DNA of 64,000 nucleotides from Pleodorina starrii (taxonomy: Eukaryota; Chlorophyta; Chlorophyceae; Chlamydomonadales; Volvocaceae), in assembly GCA_030267565.1 (NCBI GenBank), contig BRXU01000001.1:2790001-2854000 (forward strand), written 5' to 3'. Position numbers and translations under genes: made by a program. Position 1 is the stretch's first letter. Each line of letters opens with the position of its first letter. The notes beneath the pieces are model-generated. The model was not told the DNA's origin and ran no database searches. It was given only the letters and a program-made list of their open reading frames with translations. Below are positions 47,099 to 56,795 of this stretch, piece after piece.

Positions 47099-48417
47099 GC
47101 ACGACAGCTCTTGCTGTATCAGGCGGCTGGGACTGGTGGGACAATTGGTTAGGGGAAGTGGTAGGTAAATATTCGTTGTGCAGTTGGACACGCGGTTAGT
47201 CGGTTATGCTGCTTTCCGTGGTTCGTTGGAGGTTGGATACGTAGATAGCAGGATGGGCGCACGTGCCGAACAGGCATCTGGCCGCACGCGACGACGACTT
47301 GCTATGCGGGCGCACCGCAACGGTGCGCGGGGGCGCGTTCCCCTGCGGGCGCGGTAGTTTCATCGGGGGACGTTTGATTGATGGAAGCAGGTCTTGACTA
47401 GCTTGAAGATAGTCTTGGGCTCTTGGCACTCTTGGGCAAGCGCGAGTGAAATGCTTGTTGTATTTATAGGTAACCAGACAGGAGCGAGCCGCCTCATGCA
47501 TATTTCTGTGGTTGGGAGAGCGTGTCGCCGCGTCGGAGAACCCGGAGACAGAAGGCCCCGGAAGGGAAGCTGCGCTGCCCCAAAAGAGCTGTGCATATGC
47601 GCTGCAAATATGCGCCAACGCACCAAAACCACAATCACTGACGCAACGGCCGCGGCACGCCGACGAGCTCGGTGCATATTAATTTGGATGCTGCATTAGA
47701 TTTCGCGATTACCTGCTACCGGTATCCGTAATCCGGCGCTGCCAGAGTGCCCCGTTTCATGTATTTGCGCTGCTGCACCCGGATGCACTCGGGGGTGTGA
47801 GGAGGAGGCGGGGGAGCAGTGCACCCCAATCAATCAACGGCGCGCGCCTTTTGTAACCCTTTACTGAGGATCAGAAGCTGGGCCTCGACTGGCTCCTCTT
47901 GTGTTACGTAGAGATGCGTGGAGCGTGCCGGCCGACGCTCGCTGCATATCACTGCATGTCGCGCTTGAGCGCACATTTACAGCGAGAAGCGCCGACAGTG
48001 CCACGCATGGTGTTGAAAGCTCCGCAAAGTTTACGAAACACGGGGTGTGCCGCCAAAAAACATTTTTGATGCCTGCCAGAGCCGTCGCAAAACCCAGGGA
48101 ATCCAAAGCTTCCGGACGCAACATGAGGCTTAACATACAGCCGCCGCATCCACGCACCCGCAACAACAAGAGGGCCTGCATTCCCCTGACCCACCCATCC
48201 GTCACTGCCGGCTCCCCGTTGGCTGCATATCCCTCTCTAGTCCTTACCCCTGAAAGGCGCTGACCCGGCGAGCCACCCACTCGCTAACCTTTTCAAAACG
48301 AGGTGAAGTGTAACAAGCGGCAAGCATGCCACATCAAGTCATCCACCCAGAAGCCCCACGGAGCACAACTTGCAACACCCAAACTTCCAACCTCCCAACC
48401 CTACCCCGCCGCCCCCT
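47099..48417. other. Convergent 3' region, BTB-BACK (+) / LEA-like (-)
   Basis: No gene seen. TGTAA at 47852-47856 on the plus strand and TTACA at 47976-47980 (TGTAA on minus) could be the two poly(A) signals; they are only about 120 bases apart and would make the transcripts meet or overlap slightly. Confidence 0.4.
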
Positions 48418-49910
48418 CTACTGGACCTCGCGCCGCGCCTTCTCCGCCACCCTCTTTGCGTCGTCCGCGGCGTCGGCCACCGCCTCCCCCGCGTCGCGAG
48501 CCAACTTGCCCGTGTAGTCGCCAACGTCACTGCAGGGAGGGGGCAGCCCGCGGCGCAAAGAGGCGCGAGGGTTGGGACGCAGACAGCACTACCGGGTCTG
48601 GTCTGGTCTGCACCGGTGGACCCGAGAGTACCGTATGCGGTACCTTCCGCGCCAGGTGCGCAGCAACGCGGATGGCTGAATGGATCGCCAGACACAACAC
48701 AACGCCCGCGGGAATGTTGAGGTCGGGCGGCCTGGCTCACGCACCGACTGAACGGACCCGGCCACATTTTAGGACCACATTTTGCCGGATAAACTTGCCG
48801 GATGGTTGACCGTGACTGGGCGCGCTGACGACTGCGGCAACCGGCAAGTCGACCCGACCAGCCCGGACACGCCGGTTTCCCGGGCCTCCTGCTTGTATAG
48901 GCTTACCGCGCAGTGCCGCGGGCGGTGCGTGCGGCCTCGGAAGCGGTGTCGGCTGCGGCGGCCCCGGCGGTGCGTGCCGCCTGCTTCATCCGATCCGCCG
49001 CGGACTCCCCGGCATCCTGCAGAAGGCAGGGCGACAGGGCGTCGCCGCCACGCCCCCAACATTCCATGAATAGAGTGAAAGAAGAAATGAAGGAGTGAAT
49101 GGACTTACAGCGCCACCCAGGGGATCACCACTAGGTGCACACAGCACCTGCTGCCATGCACTAGTCGTACATGTACGACGTGTCGTACCTTGGTGTCGCG
49201 CGTGGTGCCCTCCACGGCGTCCTGCGCCTTGTCCGCGGTGCGCCGCGCCGCGTCGCGCGCCGACCGCGCCGCGTCGGAGACGGTATCCGCGACCGCTTCG
49301 CCGGCGCGCTGCGCGCGCTCCGAGACCTCGGAGGCGGCGTCGGAGGCCTTGCGGCGGGCGGACGAGGCGGCGGAGGCGACGTTGTCGGCGAAGTCCTCGG
49401 CGGCGCCGTGGGCGGTGCGGGCGGCGTCGGCGGCCCTATCTGACAGGGACTGGGGAGGGGGCGCGGGTTTCGGGGGTAGGGCCAGGGGTCAGGGGTCTGG
49501 GAGAGGGAGGCTGGGAGTCCGGGGGGCATGGGGACTTGGGGAGGGAAGGCACCGGAAGCTCTTGTTTAACAAACCACAGTGACTTGCAGAGTGGAGCCGG
49601 GAGGGTCGTGTTCGGTAGGCATGAGGAGGCTGGTTGGGCGAAAGGTGCCATGGGATTGGAGAGGAGATTGGGGTCGTGTGGCGGCGACCACGAAGCAGCC
49701 CAAGCCTTCCCTTTGCTGTGCTTCGCTTGCGGTGTCGCCCAGGCAGGCCCTGCCGCTGGTGCCACATACCTCATCGCGACCGCTGGCGCGAAGGATCGTC
49801 ACGGCCGGTCGCCGAGCGACGACGGCGCGCCGGGCGGGGGCGGCGGGTCGGCGAGTGGCCTCGCGGCCGACGGCGACGGCGCGGGCGGCGGAGATCGTGG
49901 CAGCGGCCAT
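48418..49910 (-). CDS. LEA-like Ala-rich protein with probable plastid transit peptide
   Basis: Exons 49910-49770, 49449-49189, 49016-48907 and 48529-48418 (TAG) join in phase (0, 0, 2) to 207 aa. The N-terminus (MAAATISAARAVAVGREATR...) is rich in Ala, Arg and Val with no acidic residues until about residue 46, like algal plastid or mitochondrial targeting peptides. The rest is a repetitive amphipathic helix of Ala, Asp, Glu, Lys and Arg: SDRAADAARTAHGAAEDFAD, DAASEVSERAQRAGEAVADT, DAARRTADKAQDAVEGTTRD, DAGESAADRMKQAARTAGAA, DDAKRVAEKARREVQ. This 11-mer-like pattern is typical of group 3 LEA (LEA_4) proteins, which protect membranes and enzymes during drying or freezing. Assignment rests on composition and period, so a non-LEA Ala-rich helix remains possible. 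Confidence 0.8.
49166..49190. repeat. GTAC palindrome next to an LEA intron donor
   Basis: GTCGTACATGTACGAC is a perfect 16-base palindrome, followed by another GTCGTACC that overlaps the exon 2 donor (minus strand, AAG|gtacgac). Confidence 0.8.
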
Positions 49911-50595
49911 GGTTTGTTTTTGCTTTGCTTGGGGAAAGAGAAAGCTATGTTGTTGTGCCGCTTGAGCTGAGCGATTGAGAGCACTTTCGAAGGCAGTTTA
50001 CCAAAGTGGCCGTAGTTTGCTTGCAAGTATGGAGTTTGCGGAGTTTTTATGGCGGCAACATGTGTCGTATGATCGCCACGAGGTTGGGTCGTCAGCGTCT
50101 GGCGTCAGCGGCCGATGCTCGTCCCAACCAAAAACGACGCCGACGCCGACGCCGACGCCGGCGCAAGTTTGCAGGGCTAGCCTGATCATTTTCAGGAGCT
50201 CAAAGGTCGAAGCATATCTTCGATCGCGCCTTTAGAGCGCAGTCGTGGCGCATGCGGAGATGCGGTTGACGTTTGTGCGGCTGCCGCTACTTCGTGCTTT
50301 CTGTTATGGTCCCATGGGTCGGTGCGCTTGACGAGCCGCCTCGACAGGACGCGCAACAAGCCGAGAGCGGACGCAGCCAGACCGCCTTCGTTCGCGCCGC
50401 ATAGGATTTTAAAACCAACTAAGAACACCCATTAAGACAACATCGGGACGTGCCTCGCCTCGACAGAACGACGAAACGCAATGGGTCCCCTTGCAACAAT
50501 CGCATCCAATCCGAAACACAACTGAGTGCACGCGCGCAATCCTCAGATGAGCGGATTCGCCGTTGACACACACAGGAGACAGGCCAAAAAAAACT
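49911..50595. other. Upstream flank of the LEA-like gene
   Basis: Contains the likely promoter of the minus-strand LEA-like gene and a short (CGACGC)n tract at about 50130-50160. No coding sequence was supported. Confidence 0.4.
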
Positions 50596-50921
50596 GATTT
50601 TTAGGAATCGACGATTACAAGGGGGACCGGTTTTCACACCGGTCGCTAGCCGTACAGGCTAGACAGACTGTCCATCCTACCCCAGGGGCACCCGCAAAAG
50701 GATGCCAACAGCAAAGCCACCAAGGCCCATCAGCACCAAGCCCGCACGACGCACGAAGCGTGAAAGAGTCAAGGAGCGCCGACCATGCTCCTGGAGAACA
50801 CCACACAAGTAGCTCCCAACCGAGCACCTGGACAGGAAGCGCCAACCATGCTCCTGGAAAACAACACGAAAGTAGCTCCCAACCGAGCACCTGGACAGGA
50901 AGCGCCTACCATGCTCCTGGA
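50596..50921. repeat. 326-bp direct duplication, copy 1
   Basis: Appears identical base for base to 51678-52003, offset 1,082. It begins GATTTTTAGGAATCGACG and ends in the third unit of the 63-bp minisatellite. Near the start it has three successive short inverted repeats: GACCGG...CCGGTC, CTAGCC...GGCTAG and GACAGACTGTC. Confidence 0.9.
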
Positions 50922-51046
50922 AAACAACACGCAAGTAGCTCCCAACCGAGCACCTGGACAGGAAGCGCCGACCATGCTCCTGGAAAACAACACACAAGTA
51001 GCTCCCAACCGAGCCCCTGGGCAGGTAGCGCCTACCAAGCTCCTGG
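50782..51046 (+). repeat. 63-bp minisatellite, four units plus a partial one
   Basis: Units start at 50782, 50845, 50908 and 50971, each beginning ACCATGCTCCTGGA and containing AGTAGCTCCCAACCGAGC. Because 63 is a multiple of three, all frames stay open; the plus frame would give TMLLENNTQVAPNRAPGQEA repeats. A fifth partial unit starts at 51034 (ACCAAGCTCCTGG). No evidence that it is translated. Confidence 0.9.
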
Positions 51047-51677
51047 TCCATCGCAAGGGTGCAGCCGAATCCGCACCCCGAGTCACACCATGACAGCGCG
51101 ACTTGGCAGAAAGTCTGGCCCTTGTAATTCCGCATCCTGTTTTATAGCGAACGCCCCCTAGTGGGACGCGGCAGCACGGGCTGCAAAAGAGAAGGCCGCA
51201 CGGGCGGACCCTCCTACCACGCGTTCAAGACGCAACCCAAGCGTCAACGACGCAACCCGCTGTCCGAGCGAGAAGGCAAACCCAAACGATAGCGAATTAG
51301 CCTGCTGCCCAACGTAGGCAGCCGGCGAGCCGCGCGCCGCCATCCCGAAGCATCATCATCGCAAGCGCTCCTACAACGGCCGCCCCGGCGGCCGCATAAG
51401 CTGGGCCCCAACAGCTTGCAGAAGTACATGCAGACGACGAAGCTCCACAGGCGACGAGCAGAACACCAGAAGCCCAGCGAGCAGAAGGTCGTCCACCATC
51501 GAGTCGGAGACGCCGACCAGCCGGAGACAGCGAGAAAACGCCGAATCAACTCCTCAACGAGAAGCCAACTGGCAGGCTGAACGGCCCGAAAGCCGCGGTC
51601 GCTGCGAAGCGCCCATCCCACCCAGAATCCCACAAAGGGAAGACAAAAATTGGTCACATGGTAGGAACCTATGTGTA
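50922..51677. other. Segment between the two duplicated copies
   Basis: Holds the rest of the minisatellite and about 600 bases of single-copy sequence. Frames on both strands show long open stretches but no recognised protein. It may be remains of a mobile element. Confidence 0.3.
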
Positions 51678-52003
51678 GATTTTTAGGAATCGACGATTAC
51701 AAGGGGGACCGGTTTTCACACCGGTCGCTAGCCGTACAGGCTAGACAGACTGTCCATCCTACCCCAGGGGCACCCGCAAAAGGATGCCAACAGCAAAGCC
51801 ACCAAGGCCCATCAGCACCAAGCCCGCACGACGCACGAAGCGTGAAAGAGTCAAGGAGCGCCGACCATGCTCCTGGAGAACACCACACAAGTAGCTCCCA
51901 ACCGAGCACCTGGACAGGAAGCGCCAACCATGCTCCTGGAAAACAACACGAAAGTAGCTCCCAACCGAGCACCTGGACAGGAAGCGCCTACCATGCTCCT
52001 GGA
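51678..52003. repeat. 326-bp direct duplication, copy 2, flanked by ATTTTTAG
   Basis: Appears an exact copy of 50596-50921. ATTTTTAG occurs at its left edge (51679-51686) and again right after the break in the minisatellite (52003-52010), so the copy is bracketed by an 8-base direct repeat. The break falls inside a minisatellite unit. Confidence 0.9.
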
Positions 52004-52893
52004 TTTTTAGCCCGTAATATAGGACATCATTACTGTACGGCATTGCGTATAACGATTTGACGCATCCCCGCATTTACATTGGGCCTGAGGAAATGAAAAT
52101 GATGCGAAATTCAAATGGCTTGACATTACAATTTTCGGATCTCCGATTGCCGGGCGCATGCGTACGATAAGAATGATCCCGTCTGTTTTGCTGTTCCGAT
52201 CACTGTGCAACACCGGCACAGTATTGGAAGTGATTGATCTCATGAATGGTCAATATTGGAGACGAAATGCGTGATCCCGTTGGTTCAGCAGCCGTTCCGA
52301 TCACTTTGCAACACCCACACAGTATTTGAAGGGAGTGATGTTACTGATGTTCATAATGGTCGACATGTGAGATGATTCTCCTAATCTGTAATGATAGTTC
52401 GGCAAGTACAGAAGTGTCCGCAAGTTGACAACAGCCCTGCTAATGCATCAATGATTTCCCGCAGTGGCAATAGCAGAGCCATCCGCAGGCACTAAGCAAT
52501 ACCGTCCCAACGACTGCTCCTTTCATCAATACGCCTGGAACGTTTGTCTCTGACAAACGGAACGGATTTATGTATATGATGCATTGCAAGACATCGAACC
52601 AAATCTGCTGTCATAGTACTGTAACAAACCAATTCATTGGTGCATTAACCTCCACATTACGGGCTCCAAGGGCTAAGTTTTGTCGCTCAAAGCTAAGCAG
52701 GCAATCGCTCAACGGCAGCGCTCTTGGGCATAAGGCAGCATAGGCAATCCGCATAGCGGCCACACCAGTACGCAGTGCCATAGCGCCTAGCCTTCAATTC
52801 CGGCAGCGGGTGCATCGAGCGGTCTGCACCGCCGAATTTCTGCACTGGTAACATTCGGTCCACACTCTGCCACCGTAAGTGTCTCGTCTGTCG
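52004..52893. other. 3' flank of the second LEA-like gene, AT-rich
   Basis: AT-richer spacer with no gene seen. TTACA at 52074-52078 is one possible minus-strand poly(A) signal. Confidence 0.35.
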
Positions 52894-55611
52894 CTACAAC
52901 TGGCTCCGCTCGCTGCCATCCAGTCGGCTGCTGCCCTCACCCTCACCCTCACCCTCACCGCCGCCGCCCTGGCCCGACTGGTCGCCCTCCCCGCCCTCGC
53001 CGCCGCGCTCCCCCACCACGTTCATCACCGTATCCGCCAGCCCCTCCGCCGCCCTGCGCAGACCCGCCCGTATCGCCGAACGCGACCGCGCCACCCGCCC
53101 TAGCACACCCGCCTCCGCGCCCTGCACCGCCGTCTCGCCTTGCAGCGCCGCCGCGGCGCCGCTCTCCGCCGCCGCCTCCGCCGCGTCCTCCACCCGCTCC
53201 TTGGCCCTCACGGCGGCGTCACCAACAGCGCGCGCGGCGCCGCCGACGGCGGCCGCCGCCTTGCCGCCCGTCACCATCCCGATGTACGACGCCTTGGCCG
53301 CCGCCGTAACGGCGGCGTCCAGGGCCTGATCGGCGGCGCTGTTCGCGGCGTCGCGCACGCGATGCGCCGCCGACGCCGCTACCGAGTCCGCGCCGCTGGG
53401 GATGAAGGTGCCGCCGCCGCCGCCGCCACCGCTGCCGTACTGTACGGCAGCCTCCGCCGCCCGGTCCGTCCAGTCGTCGGTGGCGCCGGAGGTGGCTCCG
53501 ATGTCACCCGCGGAGAGCTCGCGTGCGGCGGCGGCGGACTGGTCAGCGTCGACGTCGCCGCCGGAGGCGGAGGCCGTCGTGAACTCGGCCGGCTCACCTC
53601 GCTGTAACCTCGCGGTGTTGGCCGGGGTGGCCGAGGGGGGCGCAGTAATATTATCCACAGGGAGGCAACCGACGGGAGCCGACATGGTCATGTGCGTGCC
53701 GGATTTTGGGTGGCGTTTTACGGTTGTTTTAGGGTTTGGCAGCTCACTCGGTCACTCGGCTGCCATTCGTGACTACGCCAGCCGCAGCGACGCTACTCGG
53801 TCCCCTGTGCCATGCTGGTACCCCACCAACACTCCCCGGTCCCCAACCCGCTCGCGGCACTCACGCCCTCCGAAGCCGCGTAAGGCTCGCGCTCCGCGGC
53901 CGACTTGACGCCGCTGGAGAGGGGCTGCCGGCGCACGCCCCAGCCCTGCGCCTCCGCCGCCACCTGAGTCCACTCCACCTGCTCCTGCTCCGAAGCCGAC
54001 AACTGCTCTCCACCAGACGAGTAGCCCCCCTGTGTATGTGCATGTGCGTGCGTGTGTGTGTGTGAGCGCGTGTGTGCGTGCGTGTAAAAGAGAAATGGTT
54101 TTAGGTGTAGGTTTTTAGGGTTTTCAGGGTTTTCGAGGACGAGTGCAACACCGAACCGAACTAAGGGAGCAACAGAGGGTTAACGACGCACAACGACGGC
54201 CCCAGGAAAGGACGACGGCCCCAGCAAACGGGTGCGCCTGTAATTAGGACCTAATTAGGAAACGCCAACCACTCGCGGAGTCGCAGTGGGGGTTGTAAGC
54301 AATACCCACCTCCGACCCACATATTGCGGTCTCATTCATGACCCTTTACCCACCTCCGAGTCGGCGTCTGTCGCGGGCTCGAATTTGGACTTGAAGCCGC
54401 CGAAGAGGTAGTGGCGGCCCGGGCCCGAGCCCAGTGCATCCGCCGCCGCCTGCCGCCACGCCACCCCCGCGTCACCCGCCTCGTGATACCTGCCGGGCGG
54501 GTTGGGCTGCATCGCCGCGCCGGAGCAGTCGCCCTGCAGCAGCCCGGTAAATCGCAACAGGCGCGGCGTTAGCGGGGAATGGGCAGGAGGAGGACGAAGA
54601 GGAGGGGGAAGGGGAGCCCACCAGAAACGTTCCTCTCTTAACCAATGCCCCCTCACCACCACCAGCGCCCCCCTCACCACCGCAGATCCTCGCGCCTCCT
54701 TAACCCACCTGAAACGAAGGGCAGCCGGTGTCGTCATCATCTGCGCCCAAGCAAGACACCAGGCGGAGGGCGGGGACTTGCGACAACAAAGCCTTCAACG
54801 TATACTTACACTTATACTTACAATCGGCGACTTGAGAGCTTTGGCTGCGTTTACAATGCTAAGGACAAGCAGCCAATTTGGGAAACTTTAGTAATTAGGG
54901 CCAATGACTAAAGAAAACGAAATGTTCCGCACACAAGTCCAATTCTGACGCGCATCCCCCGGCCAAGTAAACAGTCCGCATGTGAAGAGGTGAATCGAGG
55001 GAACTCGCATGCGCGGTGAAACGTTAACAGCAAGCTTTGTTAAAAGGACGGCGTGAAGGTTCTGCGGGACGGGTCGACGAGCGCGCGACCAACGGACAAG
55101 CCGCACGCGACCAACGGCCGAAGTCGGCGGCGGCCGCGAGACGAAGAGATCAAAATATGATCCCGCTGCGCGCTCACAACTCCGGCATGCCGAATCGCCG
55201 AATCGTTACCGTTAACGGGGGGAACTCTTCCCAATTTCTGTCTGGCTGCGCATTCAGACACGCCTTTCCGGCGCTCCTTCTCGAGATCACGACCCAAAAC
55301 TCCGTCTCGCGGGTCTTGAAAAACAAAAGACAAGGTCTGTCACCGAGATACTGACCCATGGGTCCGTCCAGCTCGTTGTCGCCGCGGGTGGCCGCCGCCG
55401 GCGCCGCCGCGAGGCGCTCCGCTCGGCGGCCGCCTTGCAGAGCCTGCCAGCATCGGCGACCCGCGCCGCTGAGGAGCGGCGTGGGGGAGCTGCGACCAGC
55501 GGTCACGGCGAGGCGGCGGCCGCAGGTCGCCGCCGTCGCGGATGCGCCGGCGCCAGCGCGGCCGCGCAGCGACCGCTGCTGCAGCTGCACAGACCTAATG
55601 CGCAACGCCAT
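52894..55611 (-). CDS. Second Ala-rich LEA-like protein, probably organelle-targeted
   Basis: Exons 55611-55356, 54740-54709, 54533-54354, 54002-53865 and 53601-52894 (TAG) join in phase (1, 0, 0, 0) to 437 aa. The small 32-base exon (DDDDTGCPSFQ across the junction) fixes an otherwise broken phase and supports the model. The N-terminus MALRIRSVQLQQRSLRGRAG is Arg/Ser/Ala-rich and lacks acids, like a mitochondrial or plastid presequence. The middle has RHYLFGGFKSKFEPATDAD and EQEQVEWTQVAAEAQGWGV, which I cannot assign. The C-terminal half is Ala-rich amphipathic helix (AADQALDAAVTAAAKASY, GGAARAVGDAAVRAKERVED, RAGLRRAAEGLADTVMNVVG), similar in style to the LEA-like gene upstream, and ends in a Gly/Glu run. 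A LEA-type protective role is inferred from composition only. Confidence 0.7.
54040..54085. repeat. (GT)n microsatellite in an LEA-like intron
   Basis: GTGTATGTGCATGTGCGTGCGTGTGT-type sequence just before a run of TTTTAGG-like motifs at 54098-54137. Confidence 0.7.
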
Positions 55612-56795
55612 TTTGCGATCTGGTGTGTATCGTTTGGGTGCGGTGATGGAGATGGTAAGACGGCGGCGCGAAACGCAGGGTTGCGGCCCGAGCAGGTGCT
55701 TCCGTAAAACAGTTGAACGCGATTGACTGTCCTCCGCTGCAAGGAGATCTCTTTTTTGGGTTGGGCGAAGGTTGAGTGCCGTGCGATTAAATGCACAGGT
55801 CGGGCTCAAGCTTCCGGCGCTGATGACGACCGGCAACTGATGACGCGGCGTGCTGTAAAAAAACGAACAACCTCCCCGATTCCTTTGTTAACGAACACCC
55901 CCATGCAATCCAGCAAGCAATCAGCGGCTTGCGCTTCATCTTACACGGCAAGAAAAGCAGCAAAGCAATCCCGACAAATGCACCAAACGTTTGCGAAACG
56001 TTTAGGACAAAGTCAAGACCGCCATCCTGTCAGCCATCCAGGATGGCGCTTTCATTTTGTGGCGCCCTTACAACAACTCACAGACTGGTCAAGACGCCGC
56101 CCGAATTCTGGGTATAATAATGATTCGTTTTTCACAGCGGGCCCAGAACATCGCCGGCGCTGATCGTCTCGTCACAGCTCCCGCCACCACCGCAATAATG
56201 CGGCTATGCACTGCTCCTACCGAGAGGCGGTCTGGCCCTGCCGCCACGCACGCGCCGCCACGCAACGGAGCATCCACCTCTGTTACATGTAGGATTGCGT
56301 GGATGCGGATCTCCTCTACTGCGCCCCGCGCATCATGCGCCCCGCGTCCTCTCACGCCCTTACATCGGCACCGGCATCTGCCTCGTTGCAACCCTCCCAC
56401 CAGCGCCGCGAGTGGAGGGCCCACCGAGTGTGTCATACGCCCTACCCATGTCCACGCACTGGCCTTGGCTATCGGCATATCGGTCGTACGTTGCGTCGCG
56501 GCAACACGTCTCACAACACGGCACCCCGCCATGAGCGCGCCAGTGCCAGTGCGCCCTGACTTGACTTGACTTGCGTTGCATTGCGTTCTGCTGCCGGGGA
56601 AAACGTTTCACTTCGCCCGCATCCGCGTCGCGGCGGGCTCGCCGCCCCTGCCCCGGCTTCACCCTTTCGGCTTTCGGAAGAGGCGGGCCGAATTCCACCC
56701 TCCCCCTCCCCCCCCACCCTCATCCCTCCCGGCTTCCTCCCTTCCTCCCTCCCTTCCCTTCCCCTCCCCGCTCCGCTCCGCCGAGTGCTCCCCTC
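55612..56795. other. Intergenic region, LEA-like start to SDR 3' end
   Basis: Should contain the promoter of the LEA-like gene and the 3' UTR of the SDR gene. TTACA at 56360-56364 and 56283-56287 are minus-strand TGTAA candidates, about 430-510 bases after the SDR stop. A C/T-rich tract occupies 56696-56780. No gene was recognised. Confidence 0.4.

Noticed and set aside
50782..51046. Possible translated repeat protein in the 63-bp minisatellite
   Set aside because: All frames are open simply because the unit is a multiple of three. There is no start context, splice signal or conserved flank.
54098..54137. TTTTAGG/TTTTAGGG-like motifs, also near 53725 and 58748
   Set aside because: They resemble the Chlamydomonas telomere repeat TTTTAGGG but are few and degenerate, so an interstitial telomere tract is not supported.
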